Assembly: GCA_027604505.1 (NCBI GenBank)
Contig: JADIIX010000085.1
Coordinates: 17,622 to 81,621 of the forward strand
Direction of reading: 5' to 3'
DNA from: Gonapodya sp. JEL0774
Taxonomy: Eukaryota; Monoblepharomycota; Monoblepharidomycetes; Monoblepharidales; Gonapodyaceae
Length of the DNA stretch: 64,000 bases
In this document: piece after piece, positions 47,706 through 59,340 of the stretch
Layout: each line of letters opens with the position of its first letter
How positions within the stretch are numbered: position 1 is the stretch's first letter
Made by a program: the position numbers and the translations under genes
The notes under the pieces: generated by a model
Database searches by the model: none
What the model saw: the letters and a program-made list of their open reading frames with translations, nothing else
Told to the model about the DNA's origin: nothing

Positions 47706-49418
47706 TCAATCAATTAGTCCTGTTACATTTTCCATTTCTCTACCACATGCCTCGCAAACCCACGCTTCGTCCTTATTTTGTTCGCTCATTAGCGTAAATC
47801 GTTGGGGAATCCATCGCCCCGCGCACGCAACTCCGCTCGGGTCACACAGTCCCATAACAAGCGCCGTCTCCACTGCACTTTGCATCGTCTCACTGGCTAT
47901 CTCTGCCACACACCGAGCACAGCCGCAGTCGAAAAGAAACCACCGGGAAAGTTCCCTACGACGATCCTCGGCTGCCCGTCGAGCTTCGGTAGAAGGGACG
48001 AGGTGTGCAGGAGCTGTGTAGGATATACAAACCTCTTCACCGGCCAAGATAGGTATGAGCGGATGGGCGAAGAATAGCATACGTGGAGTACGTTCCAAGG
48101 GAGTTGGGTTTGACGACAATGCCCACGGCGAGGGGGAGGATAAGTGAACAGCGTTGGGCGAGCACGAGTGATTGAAGAATGCAGCTGTGGGATAAATCGC
48201 TAGGCCGTATGGGTGCCTGTTTGGTGCTGCCGACGGGCCATCACCTTCAATTGTAAAATGAGGGGAGGTAATGGAGTGCGTGTACAGGCCAAAAGAATTG
48301 CATTCTTCGCGAGCAACAAGAAGGAGGTACGGATCCTAAAGTTGCCAATTCAAAAGTGAAACTTCAGTAAAATTCCCGTTCTGCCCGCCATGGCGCAGCA
48401 TTCCTTTCAAGCCATTGTCGTTTGCGGTTATTCTTACCTGATCCCATTCCTGCTGGTCCCCAAAAACATCTCGCTGATCCAGCCCAAGACTCTCAGCAAA
48501 TTCTCTCATTTTCGAAGCAACAGTTCGAAACTCCTTCTCCACTCTTTCTTTTGGAAAGTTGTCGAGGTTGGCGGTCATGGTAATCATGTCGGACCACTGT
48601 GGCACACTAATCGGCAGTGCAGTGTGATCTCCTGAAGCGTCATTTACCCATTTTGGCGTGGAGATATTACGAACTTCTTTATAGCGCGCTATGAGAACTC
48701 GCAACAGGAGACGGAGGTAGTCAAGAACGTATGGATCCATCGCTGGAACATCGAGAGTGCCATCCGGAAGAGGCCCTACTCTCTTTGGCAGAGTATTTCC
48801 ATTTGAGCATCCCTGTTCACCCTCATTCGGAAGGAACGTGGCAGGGACTGCCTGAACGAGATTGATATCATCCCCACAACCGGGAAGAACCCTTTGCAAA
48901 AGGAATTCACACTCGTAAGAGTGAAATGAAGCCCAATCCTGATGAGAACAACGTTGAGAACAGTATGCGACGAAGCCGCAGTTGTGAGGGCATCCAAAGG
49001 GGAGTGGTTGTGGTACAGGCTTGAAGCCGACACCATTCCGATGTAGCACTGTTTCGTCGCCATTGGTGGAATGCTTGGCAGCTTTTTTTTCGAGATTATT
49101 GTTCAAATCTTCGTTGATGACGGTATCAGTGCTTCCCTGGACATTCCCTTCTCCATCCCGCTCCCGAGGGAGTCCGGCGATGCCGTCGAGAAGGTAGCTC
49201 CCACACACGGGATTCGCACACAAAAATCTCCGTGCACCTGAGTCGACGATGACCGCCCCACCGTAGGCCGTGCAGTCGAGTAACAGTTCGCCCGGCGCAA
49301 TGTCTCGCGCCGCAACGAAACAACGGCCCTTGTTTGGTGATACGGACACTCGCAGCGGTGAAGTGTCCAAGTTAACCAGCGAAGTCTCAAATGCGATATG
49401 AGACTTCGTGTCCGGCAT
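47706..49418 (-). CDS. SMYD-type SET/MYND protein lysine methyltransferase
   Basis: The SET domain is split by a MYND-like zinc finger as in SMYD proteins. Start near 49418 (MPDTKSHIAFETSLVNLDTS). N-terminal SET part: KGRCFVAARDIAPGELLLDC. Zinc region: FLCANPVCGSYLLDG, then PFGCPHNCGFVAYCSQRCSH followed by QDWASFHSYEC, with the Cys/His pairs of MYND but a long insert after the first pair. The second exon gives YPTAAFFNHSCSPNAVHL, the NHSCxPN cofactor motif. Then IPILAGEEVCISYTAPA (GEEVxISY) and the post-SET cysteines FLFDCGCARCVAE and VCEACGREMEN. Stop at 47706. Two or three exons, one intron near 48360-48330. Histone or cytoplasmic target unknown. Confidence 0.87.
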
Positions 49419-49624
49419 CGTGAAATAATTGAAGACCCAATGATACGATGTTGTGTACATCTCGTTTGTGAATCCAGGGCCAGGCACTCCCGGCCGCAGC
49501 CGCGACCACCAGCAGCCCGACGCATTACAGCAGTACTGATGCATTGTACACATGTATATACATTTTATTCCAGATACTTGTCGGCAGTTTCTACTTGCAG
49601 GCGACAAATGAATTGTTTTCTTCA

Positions 49625-51092
49625 CTATGATTCAGCGTCCAGCAACACACCACAGTCGGACCAGAACGAATCACCGATCAAGTCCACGTGCTCCACCGCA
49701 ATCTCCGCCTTTCGTCGTCCTTTGGCTCTTACAGATTTTTTCCAAAGTAGGATGGAACCCTTCCTAGTCGCAGCGGGAAGGTCATTGTAATTCAGTCCAA
49801 AACCTCGAAACAGGAGCTCATTCTTGAGTGAGGAGTCAGTCTGAGAAAGAAGCTGCTCTGCCTCTGACGGTGTTAGAGAGCGTGGAGGATCGGGGGGAAA
49901 TATGAAGGTGAGTTTTGGGGTTGATTGGATGGTTGTGGAGGGGAACTTGAATCCAGGCACGACAGGTTGCGTGACTAGCAGGTGGTAACAAGTGTTGTAA
50001 AGAGCGTTTATATGTGTATCAACCTGTGAAATCGGGTGGAGCGGAACTCTATGAGTCCACAAACGACAGCAATCTAAATAAGGAAATGTGAAAGCTGACA
50101 TCAACATACCTGCCTCCATCGGAAGTAGTCTTGAACCTCTTTCATTGTTGGATACGTCACGGCACGTGCGTCGAATGAAGGAGGGTACAGAGGCCGAGGA
50201 GGAACCACGGAGTCGGGATTGACGACGAGATTCACAAACGGCTTCCGATGCACATTCTGAGGTGCCTGGTTGTCAGAGGAAGCGAAGAGGAAACCGCCGT
50301 TGCTAGCACCTGCAGGCTGGTTGGTTAATAATTTCGTTACTGTTTTCAACGAGAGATACGAATCCACCATCGTCGTTCACCTTGGATGGAAATTCCTGTT
50401 CTGTTCCGTCCGTCCCACAATTCGGTCCAATGACGCCCACCTCCCCTCCATTGCACTGCTCACCGAGTCCAGTTCCGAAAATTCGATCCCATCTCCAAAT
50501 GTATTGGGCAGTGAATACGGAAACAATCGTTGAGACGATTTTGCCCGAGCGGCGATTGTACAGGTCCGTTGTGCGGCGAATGAGGAAGGAGAATTCATCG
50601 GACTGAGCAGAGCAAACAAGAGATGGCATATTCATTAGATTAAACTCAACTGAAGATTGAAAACAAACGGGGCAGACCGTGCAAAGTTGCGGCGCGAGGT
50701 CTCACACCAGCTCTTGTTTAATGTGATGTCGTTATTCTAGACGAATACTATCTGGGGCAGACTATGTTGACCCAACTAGTAATCCGGGATTCGCGACTTC
50801 ATCCGTTTGAGATTCTTTCTCTTTGGCAGCAGTTTGCCCGAACAGCGCAATCAACGATCACACCTACCTCCCCAAACGCCAGGATAACTTCTCCCGAAAA
50901 CTCTCTCATAACACCCTCCGCAGCCTCGTTCATGAGTCTGATTCCTCGCAGGTCGAGGGGCTTCGTGAACCCGTGCTTTTTCGTGAATGGCCCAAATCCC
51001 CGTCCATCAACCCGGACAACGATCCAGAGGTTCGGAAGGATGGGATCGGGAAGCTCAAAGGAGCGCACATACTCATATTTGGACTTGGCCAT
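49625..51092 (-). CDS. THG1: tRNA(His) guanylyltransferase
   Basis: Adds the essential extra G at the 5' end (position -1) of tRNA-His using a reverse polymerase mechanism. Start MAKSKYEYVRSFELPDPILP at 51092. LWIVVRVDGRGFGPFTKKHG carries the DGR with the first metal-binding Asp. Exon 1 ends VILAFGE at a GTAGGT donor and exon 2 opens SDEFSFLIRRTTDLYNRRSG, the second metal site (usually GQSDE). SFDARAVTYPTMKEVQDYFR and QVDTHINALYNTCYHLLV are the FDAR and HINNLYNT blocks. ELLFRGFGLNYNDLPAATRK is near the end; stop 49625. A non-conserved insert of about 50 residues lies between exon 2's WRWDRIF and the NVHRKPF block. Confidence 0.93.
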
Positions 51093-51154
51093 GGCCCGGA
51101 TGGGTGGGTGTGTTTGGACAGGAATTCTATGATACGTGATACCTTCGGCCAATC

Positions 51155-52845
51155 TCATTTCGCAGGCTTCCCACCCTTCTTCGCTTCCCCGCTCTCCGTT
51201 CCCTTCTTATCTCGCTTGTCTTTCGATTCATTTGTTTCGCTATTCAAGGAACTCCCTTTTGCACCTCCCACGAGTTCTGCAATCTTCTCAAATTTTGCAT
51301 TCACCTCGGCAACCTTAACTTCTGTCGCACGATCAAGATGGGCTGTTAAAGAAGGGATGGCAACCTCTCGTACGAGAACCGACAAATGGGGAAGAAGAGA
51401 GGTTGTGAGAGAGGGATGGAAAAGTATTGGTGCGTCGTCTGTTATTGTGATCGGCGAAGGATGAGTGTCGATGGAAGAAGCAGTCCCTGTGTTCAGTGGG
51501 AGCGCGGGAAGTGGTGGCAAGGAGAACGCTGGCAATGGGGTTGGTGTGGCGGCAGACGCAAGTAGTGCGACAGCGCCTGAGGTGAGAGACAAGCAAAATT
51601 GCGTCAATATCTCTGTCAAAACGAAGCAATTGAATCAAACTTACGTTGCGCGACAGCTTCAGGGCCCCACATCCGCTCTTGCTCCGCTAAACGTTGGGTC
51701 ATTTCGTCCTTCTCCTTCTGCTCCCTCATCAGACGTTGCTTCTCCTTCAACTTGGTAGCATATTCTTCCTCTTGTGCACGGAGTTTCGCGGCCCAATCGT
51801 CTTGCGTATAACTAGTGGCGAGTGGTGGAAGTTTTGGGGGTACGTATAAATCAAGAGAAATGGATAATTGTTCTAAAGGTGGTGGAGAGTTAAACGCGGC
51901 AGAATACAGTGTATGGTGTGCGATGTAGCTGCAGATAAAGAGAAGCTGTTTGTGCTGACGCCGAGTGCGGTCCGTAAATGATATGTCCACCTTGATGTAA
52001 AATAATCCGCAAGCTCCTGAACATCTCGAGAAGTAAACGTTACACGGGAGCCTTCACCATCATTAGCGCCTCCCAGCGGTGGCGTTTGCATGGTTTCAAG
52101 CATCGCATTGCGAAGTATGTTCAGAATCGCGAGTTTGTCATCCACGATTGCGTCCACCGCAGTCATCAGAGGAGACTGAAATTTGCGAAGCCGAACGTAA
52201 TCTGACAAGAAGAATAGCATTCGACACTACCACATCTTCCAGAACGGAGATTGAAAGCTCACTCACGTCCAAAGGTGTCATGGACCCTCCCGACAACCCC
52301 AATCCATGCCACACAACGAGAAACGTCTGCTCCTCTTTCGAATGCGGCAGCAAAGTTATCAAACAGAAGGCGGGAGTATATTTCTTGGCGCATCATTGAA
52401 ATTTCCTGGGCGAACGGGATTTGAACAGGAACTGAGACACCATTGTTGGAAGCGTTTGGTTCAAAATCCGGAGCTTTGGCAACGAAAAATGATCGCTTCC
52501 GACAGCTTGCAAGACTGGAAGCGCTTAAATGCAGAGCATTCGCGAATACAGTGCTTTCAACAAGTCGTGTTAGCCTTCGGCGTTGGTGACACTTCGCACC
52601 AAACCCAGACTCACAAAGCCTCGCCATCACTCCCTCGTTCCAACAGACTGAATACTTCTCTAGCAGCCCGTATCCTTAATCTACCCGCTACCGGAAGATC
52701 GTCGCTTTCGTTGAGTTTTGAGAAAGTTGGAGCTCGTGAAAGAACCGCTTCCGGAGCTTCGGATGCTTCCACGGATTTCTTTCCAGTAGCAGAGCTGATG
52801 GCGCTTTGCTTTAAAGCAGCCGTGGTTTTCTTTGGGGATGTCATC
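51155..52845 (-). CDS. Helical/coiled-coil protein, possible C8orf74 (DUF4498)-like ciliary protein
   Basis: Start MTSPKKTTAALKQSAISSAT at 52845. Exons in order: LRIRAAREVFSLLERGSDGE joined to TVFANALHLSASSLASCRKR, then FAQEISMMRQEIYSRLLFDN and RCVAWIGVVGRVHDTFG. Then DYVRLRKFQSPLMTAVDAIV, TFTSRDVQELADYFTSRW, SLDLYVPPKLPPLATSYTQD and the coiled coil KLRAQEEEYATKLKEKQRLM. The last exon has EILTQFCLSLTSGAVALLAS and a Lys-rich end. The order 'helical core, ADYF, PP..PPLA, acidic coiled coil, Lys-rich tail' is what I remember of human C8orf74. That comparison is from memory and unverified. The gene starts 100 nt from the divergent SET gene. Confidence 0.6.
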
Positions 52846-52945
52846 ATTGAATGGAATAGATTCACATGTGCAGTGGTCATCCACAGGTTGAGGTTCCTCT
52901 GATCTCGTGGTAAATATTTCTCTTCCCCACACATCAACCTTTCAA

Positions 52946-55087
52946 ATGACACCCTTGGGTGATGGCCTCCCCGCATTTATCTCGTGGTTTGAATCTGTTT
53001 GTGACCAATGTCCAGGCCCGATGCCAGCCCTGCCATTTGCAGTTGAACCGAAGTGGGACGATGTACGGGGTTTCTGCCTCATCGCCTTGAGGGACATCGT
53101 GAAAGGTACTGCTGCATTTGCAGTGCCGGAAGATGTGATTATGTCGGTTTCAAGAGCGCGAGAGGACTTGCAGTTTGGCGCTGTTTTGAGGAGGTTAGAT
53201 GATGCAAAAATAGCAACAGAAGCCGAAGTGGGGCACGTCGAAAACGGCAATGACGGTGCGGATGTCTTGGAGAATAAGGGAAACGATCTTGTTTTCGAAG
53301 AACTTATTGGGGACAAACCTGGGTTCGATGGAGAACGGGATAGCGATCTTTTTAATCAATCTGAAGACGACGGCTTGGTTCTGTTCCTGCTTTTTGAGTC
53401 CCTCAAAGCTCGAATACATGGATCTTTTCACAGAAGAGCCGCACTTCCCACTCCCCTGCCACCCAGTTTGTCATCACTGGAGGATTCTTTTTGGCGACCG
53501 TACTTTGGAATTCTCCCCAGTTCCTTTCCAACCTCACCGATCTACTGGTCTGATGAGCAGCTTGAACAACGCCTTGCAGGAAGCCCGTTGCTCTGGCAGG
53601 CTCGAGCGGTCGTGGAGAACCTCAGGGATAACTGGAAGGCAGCGCGTCAGTTGATTGAAGACGTTCTTGGCGAAGAGATAGCAAAGGTTGGATATGGATG
53701 GGATGAATTTCTTTGGGCGGTGAGTAATCATGACGGAGCTGCTCTTCTTCAGTAATGACAGAACGGTTTTACGAGGACATTGATCATGGAGCTCATCATC
53801 AAGTCCTTCAGGCAGAGCATGGGTTGTCAGCTGCAGATCAATGGCATTTCTGAACGACCTTTCTCGCATGAAGGATTACGTCCCTCACAATGTCTGTTCT
53901 CCCGCAGTACATGGTGGTTCAAACCCGGGGCTACAAAGTCACACAGAATAATGGATCCACCTTGTCTACTTCGAACGTTGGTGGTACGTATACTACCCCA
54001 ATTGATTTTTCAGGTCAGGACATGTTCCTGTGCCTAATGCCTTTTGCTGACTTCGCAAGTAAGTTTCTGTTTACGGATTCCGATAGCTCTAGAGGCACAA
54101 GTCTATGAACCAGTGCTCTTTTATGATAGACCACTCCCCGACATCTGCCACCGCTACTGTGGGCGAAATATGTCGCATCGAAACACTCGAACCCTCAATA
54201 TCCGACGATTTTTCGTTGCCACGCGCGAAGAGGCGTCGCACATCGCTTTTGGGTGCGGGTGTGAATGAGAGTGGAAGGCCTGGCATTGTTAAAGCTGTCG
54301 CGAAAGAGGATAAGATGAAGGGGGAGGAAGTGGTGATTCATTACAATGACTTGGCTGTGAGTTGCATCTTGGAATTGATACACACCAGTCCGGTTGCTCA
54401 ATTTGGGTGCCGTTTCAGAACTGGCAACTCCTTCTTTACTATGGGTTTTCAATCCCCAACAATCCATTCGACCGCGTCAATGTAGAGCTGGATGTGGATT
54501 TCTTTTTTTCGTCACCTACTAACCCTGGTGACTTGGATGAGCTTGACGATAACGAGAGTCCCCAGGAACAAGATCCCAAAAAACTTTTACTCTTCCACAT
54601 CGCACTGGACTCTCAATCGTGGTGTCAAGTGGACCACTCTCTCGGCCCTCTTGCCGGAGCTGGCTTGGAAACAGAATTGACACATCACGTCAGTCCAGTT
54701 CCTGACTCTCTCGTGGCCACGTTGAGGCTTCTCGTGGCTACTCCCGAGGAACTGGAAGACGTGACAGTAGAAACATTGGAGAGGTTTGCTACAGGCGCAA
54801 TCTCGTCTCGCAATGAACTGGCGACTGTTGATGCAATTGAGGCTCTTGTGGGGGCTGTGCAGGGAGGATACACTGAAACCAGGGGTACCTCACTGGAGTA
54901 CGAGCAGATTTCCTTGACCAACGCAATTGATAGAGCCAATAATGGGAAGTGGGAAGCAGAATTAGCTTCGGAGGTTTATGCACTTCATTACGTCGTGGGA
55001 CAGAGAGCCATATGCGCAGAGGTTCAAGAGTGGGTATCCAGAAGGCGGGACGAGATTGCTATGGGAACGCCGAAAGAGCCTATGTAG
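52946..55087 (+). CDS. SET-domain protein lysine methyltransferase, RLSMT/RKM4/SETD6-like
   Basis: Start MTPLGDGLPAFISWFESVCD. The first exon has PKWDDVRGFCLIALRDIVKG then VPEDVIMSVS, the N-terminal SET strand, and an acidic insert. It continues SFWRPYFGILPSSFPTSPIY, then YGWDEFLWA. A middle exon has MFLCLMPFADFA, corresponding to the LxPxADxxNH motif; the NH and next part are split over introns near 54060-54100. GEEVVIHYNDL is followed by an exon LLLYYGFSIPNNPFDRVNVE, the YGF signature of Rubisco LSMT-type enzymes. The C-terminal helical substrate-binding domain runs to DEIAMGTPKEPM. Five exons. In yeast such enzymes (Rkm) methylate ribosomal proteins; here the target is unknown. Confidence 0.85.
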
Positions 55088-55125
55088 ATGAGCAAAACAA
55101 TACATCATGTGGCTTATTTACATTG

Positions 55126-56495
55126 TCACGACAAACTATCAGCCGTCAGCACCGTGAGCTTATTCTTGAGACCTTCATACCTCACTTTCCACCGATCCCT
55201 TTCTGCCTCCACCTCCTCTCGAAGCGTCACTTCATTTATCGCCTTTTCCACGGCTTCTTCATGCCTTTTTCTGGCCAGGGCCAGATCACGTTCAAGATTC
55301 TCCCTCGTGTTCCTGACTTCGGACAAGCTCTCTAGCTCCAACCGCAGCGTCTCCGTCGCCTTTTTCTCATTCTTCAATTGCTCCAGGGCATCTGTGAGGT
55401 CTGCCATCGCAGTTTTCGCATTGTTATCAGATACTTCCAAGTCCTTTCGGAGGTCCTCCAGCTCCCTGCTCATGCGCACCCTCTCAGCTTCAGAACTAGC
55501 AAGACGATGTAGAGAAAGATCCCGCTCAGCGATGACAAGGACGTGGGTGCGGTCAATATCACTGGCGTAGTCGCCGACAGTACGAATAAGGTCCTGGAGG
55601 ACACTTGTTAATGGAACACGCACTTGTTGTGCAGGAGGAGACACAACCGAGCCCATTGTAAGGGGGTCGTGGTCGGTACTATCGTGGTAACCCGGGCCAG
55701 TGGGCGACCGTTGTGGGGTGGCATAAGGCGTCGAGACTTCGTTAGAAAGTTGGGGTACAGAGGTTTCGTGGGACGGGTTAGAAGAGTCTGGCGGATTCCC
55801 AGTCGCGGTAGGGGTCTGAGGTGCAGAATCTCGAGACTTTGAAGCTGGTTGCCGACCACGTCGGCGTGTCGGGGGTGTCTCCGTGTCGTCCTGAGGTGAA
55901 AAGCGCCATTTGATTCAGCCTGACAACTTTTCACAGCCACATGTGCTATCTTAGAGAATCAAAGAGGGTAACCTCCGGTGCTCTCAAACCTCCCCTAGGA
56001 TCCAATGTGAATAAATCTCCACAGGGAACACAACACCTCTCATTTTAATCGCGCGATTGAAACTTCACTTTCACTTTCGCTGTTCACTTTTAAAGTGACT
56101 TAACTCACCTGAGAATCCTCCTGTCTCTTCTTCCTCCTTTTAGTTTGGTATGCTTTCAGTTCCAACGGAAGGTCCCCTCCTCCCGATCCTTGTTTCCCGA
56201 CCCTCCCACGCTTTTTACCCGCTGAATTCGTCGAGCCAACGAACCTGGGTGGCATCGCAATTGGATCTGGCATGGTAAGCTCGTCTTCTTCGGTGTCATC
56301 ATCCATCTGAATTTGATTTCCAGTGACGGGATGGGAGCTCTGAGATTCAGCGCGAGCGATCCCGGCCTCAAGAACCAGAATATCGGTGGATACTGCAGTG
56401 GTGGAGGAAGAGCTACCGCGTTTGTTGATCATACTATCTCTTTCAACAAGTTGGGAGCGGGTTGAAAGAGTGACCGAAACATTGGTTGAACTCAA
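55126..56495 (-). CDS. Nuclear-looking basic/coiled-coil protein
   Basis: Two main exons, donor at 56107 and acceptor just before 55890, joined in phase. Exon 1 (start MSSTNVSVTLSTRSQLVERD) is Ser/Thr-rich, then has acidic DDDTEEDELTMPDP, then basic GKKRGRVGKQ and AYQTKRRKKRQED, likely nuclear signals. Exon 2 opens DDTETPPTRRRGRQPASKSR, which resembles an AT-hook but lacks the GRP core. A Ser/Thr/Pro region follows. The last 150 residues are a long coiled coil (SREDLRKDLEVSDNNAK-like heptads through LRLELESLSEVRNTRENLER) ending LTVLTADSLS. No known domain family recognised. Confidence 0.65.
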
Positions 56496-57077
56496 TTTTT
56501 TCGACCTGAATTATTTGACAGCTGACTGCTTTCAGTGCGAATCTACAAGCTATTTCGCACGTGCCCTGAATTTATCTTCGAATCGAGGGTTTCGGCAATA
56601 CATCCAACGCACTGCCGTTGCCGTTGCCGTGGTGAGTCGTGTGAGATTTCTAAATTCAGACTGGAATTGTCCCTTCTCTCCGTTCTTCTCTCGAGACTTA
56701 GAAGACGTAACACCGAGGAGACAAGTGGTTGCAGCAAAGAGAGCTTGTAACCACGACTCATCGCAGATCCGTGATGTGACTTCATTGGAGCGCGCATACT
56801 ACGCACTACAGCTCAACAGGGTTAATGCGACAATCAAATTCTTCAGAATTCAAATTTACTTTCAAGACGGGCACCCCGGGGAGGGACGAATCCCCAAGCT
56901 TATGAAAATGAGTGTGAAAATGCATTTACGTTGATAAACTGCCGTGTGCACCTAATGCGTGCAACAAATGAAATACATCATGCCAATCGTGGTTCTCAAT
57001 GTTCAAAAAGGACCAAACGAATCTTTGATCGCGAGAGCAGGTAATGAGGGGAAATAGCATCCAAGCGATTCCCGAGC
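56496..57077. other. Intergenic
   Basis: About 580 nt between two minus-strand genes. A plus-strand frame of 182 codons (56386-56934) crosses it and overlaps the coiled-coil gene start, but it has no motif and mixed composition. I treat it as non-coding promoter sequence. Confidence 0.5.
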
Positions 57078-58008
57078 TCATGGCCCTCGCCGTAAGCTCA
57101 GAAGCAAAGACGCCTCGAGTACAGGCACGGGGGGATTCGATAAATCAAGTGGCTGAGCGGTAAATTTGATAGGCAGGTATGAAGTGAGGACAATTCACAA
57201 AACTGGAATCTGCGACAAACGCTTACCGGCTGATGGTGTTCTCCGATTGTATCTTTGCCCCCTAACGACCCAGTAGCGTTTCTGAACGCAATACTCTCTA
57301 CTCTTTCATCCATCTCCCCACGAACTTCCTCTGGAGTGGAGGGTGCTCGCTGGTCTTGTGGTGCCTCCTTCGTGGGGATATCGGGATTGGGTGTAAGCGA
57401 CTTTCGGCTCGACCTTCGCCGTCCAGAGGCTATAGACAATTCGACCGTCGAGTGCGCGGCTTCGCCTTCCAAAACTCTTTCGGGGCTACCCGTTTCCCCG
57501 GAACTACTGCTCTCGTCGCTCCACTCTGCTGTCCGCTTCCTCGCCGCTCCCTTTGCTTTCCCTGCTTTTCGTTTGCCCTGATGCTTTTTGTAATGGCGAT
57601 TTCGGGCATCTTCACGAGCAAAGCCTCTGTTGCAACCGGGGTGCGTGCACACAAAGGGCTTTTCACCCGTGTGTCCTGGAACAATGGGATGATGCAGTCG
57701 TTGAGACAAAACGAATCGCAACAGCAAATCACCCAAGAATATATGTACTCACGCAGTACGTGTCGCTGCAGGTGTTCCAATCGGGCGAAGATGGTTGTGC
57801 AATGTGGGCAGGGGAATGTACGGCGCCTGAACACAATGTTGGAGGACATTGGTATCGTGGAGGATGAGATCGGCGCAGGACAGGGAAGCGACGTCGCCGG
57901 GGAGGTGTTGAAGGAGGCGAACGGATCTGGGGGGAGCGAAGCGTCCCACAAGTTGGGAGTGTAGCGCGACGCGAGCATTGGAGTTGGTGGTTGTGTGCGA
58001 TACAACAA
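57078..58008 (-). CDS. C2H2 zinc-finger transcription factor with C-terminal PLDLS motif
   Basis: Start MLYRTQPPTPMLASRYTPNL. A Pro/Ser-rich region leads to finger 1 (FPCPHCTTIFARLEHLQRHV). An intron follows in the linker, then HTGEKPF and finger 2 (VCTHPGCNRGFAREDARNRH) followed by YKKHQGKRKAGKAKG, a basic patch. The HTGEKPF linker marks tandem DNA-binding fingers. The next region is Ser/Glu-rich. A last short exon after a GTAAGC donor gives PLDLSNPPVPVLEASLLLSL and ends RRGP. The fungal two-finger arrangement resembles Mig/Msn-type or stress factors, but no closer assignment is possible. Confidence 0.8.
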
Positions 58009-59340
58009 CGATACGATCGAAGTAGACGCGGGGCGTTTTCAATCTGGGTTGAGCGCAGACTTTTCGTGGAAATTAAAGCCTTGATTGAATGATGCGACCC
58101 GCGCAAGAAAGTGGGGAAAGCGTGATGGCATTATGGTGTTTTCGAGGGTGAGGAGTTGAAGGGTATTTCTCGCACCATATTCTGTGGCTGGGTGATTGCG
58201 CCATATTTAGACCACACAGCACGGCCTATTCCAATTCCAAAGATTCCAAAATCAAAACAGAGCTTGTCGACACATCCTTTCCCCCCCCGTCGATCCATGT
58301 ACCCCATCTCTCTCCCACCTTCCCTCTCCACGTTCGGCTGTCGATACCGAAACTTCAGCGCCGAGGAATTCACGAGTTTTAAATTGGTGTTGGACACAAA
58401 ACTCTTGTAGTATGCCATCGACGTGGATGGATCGTTTTCCGGAGATTCGCTCCGCTGTTATACATTCTGGCGTGATCGGCAATCCCCGAATGGCCACAGT
58501 AATTCTTCAATCCCAAGAATCTGCGTCCACTTCACTCTGGATAGATTTACACCTTGAATAAATAAATTGTTGTGAATATTATGTAGTTCACTCGTTGAGA
58601 CTGCAATCAGCAACATCTCCAGTTGTTTCATGACTCAAGTAAAAGCGGGAAGCCACAACAAGTCTGCGTGTTGTTCCGTTCTCGAATCGAGCCACAAAAG
58701 CAACGGCGAACGATTGAATCAAACAAATTTGAAGCACCCGAGTCACTGGAGACACATCTCAAAACATGCCATAACAACGTTTTTTGTGGAGAAGCACTCG
58801 TACGATTTGGACGATGGAGGAGGAGATAATCTGAGATTGCTGCCATACCCCACAGGTGCATGATCATGTTTTGGAAGAATGGAAGGACGGGGGATTCGTG
58901 GAGTGGAAGTGCTAAAGCGTGCAGGTATTGAATCGAACGCTGAGCAGAATACTATTCTCATCGTCCAATCTTTGAAGAAAGTAAACGGTTATCTGCTTCC
59001 TGAACTCACTCGCGAAGAGGAATGTCATCAGGTTCCGCGTGGGGGAGCAGCAGGGACGGAAATCCGCTTGTTGGGAGTCGCGTCAACAAACTGCAGAATG
59101 CTTTCGATAGAGTCCAAGACTCCACCAGAGCAAAGATCTTGTCTGCCTTTATCGTGGCTCGTGAGATGTTCCGACTCTTTCCCGGCTGGCGGTTTGCGTT
59201 TGTGTTGAGGTGCATGTAGTAGGGAGGCCACAGCTGTGCGTTTCAACTCGATTACGCTGCTGTCTCAGTCGGCGCAACCAGCCAATATTTAAGCAGGGAG
59301 GCGACTCTCTTTTGAGCACTCGTTTTACAAACCCAGCCCA
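58009..59340. other. Gap between zinc-finger gene and NmrA-like gene; possible small unassigned gene
   Basis: 58009-58620 shows nothing beyond a promoter region. From 58628 to 59246 both strands carry frames of 60-110 codons. Minus-strand frames 59006-59215 and 58628-58867 could be exons of one small protein, since a GTGAGT donor occurs at about 59010. None has a recognisable motif, so no gene is claimed. Confidence 0.3.

Noticed and set aside
52455-52475. tRNA B-box-like GGTTCAAAATCC
   Set aside because: One base too long for the consensus, no A box or cloverleaf nearby, and it lies in coding sequence of the minus-strand coiled-coil gene.
56386-56934. Plus-strand 182-codon open frame
   Set aside because: Overlaps the start of the coiled-coil gene, has no motif, no hydrophobic or repeat pattern, and no plausible promoter; more likely chance.
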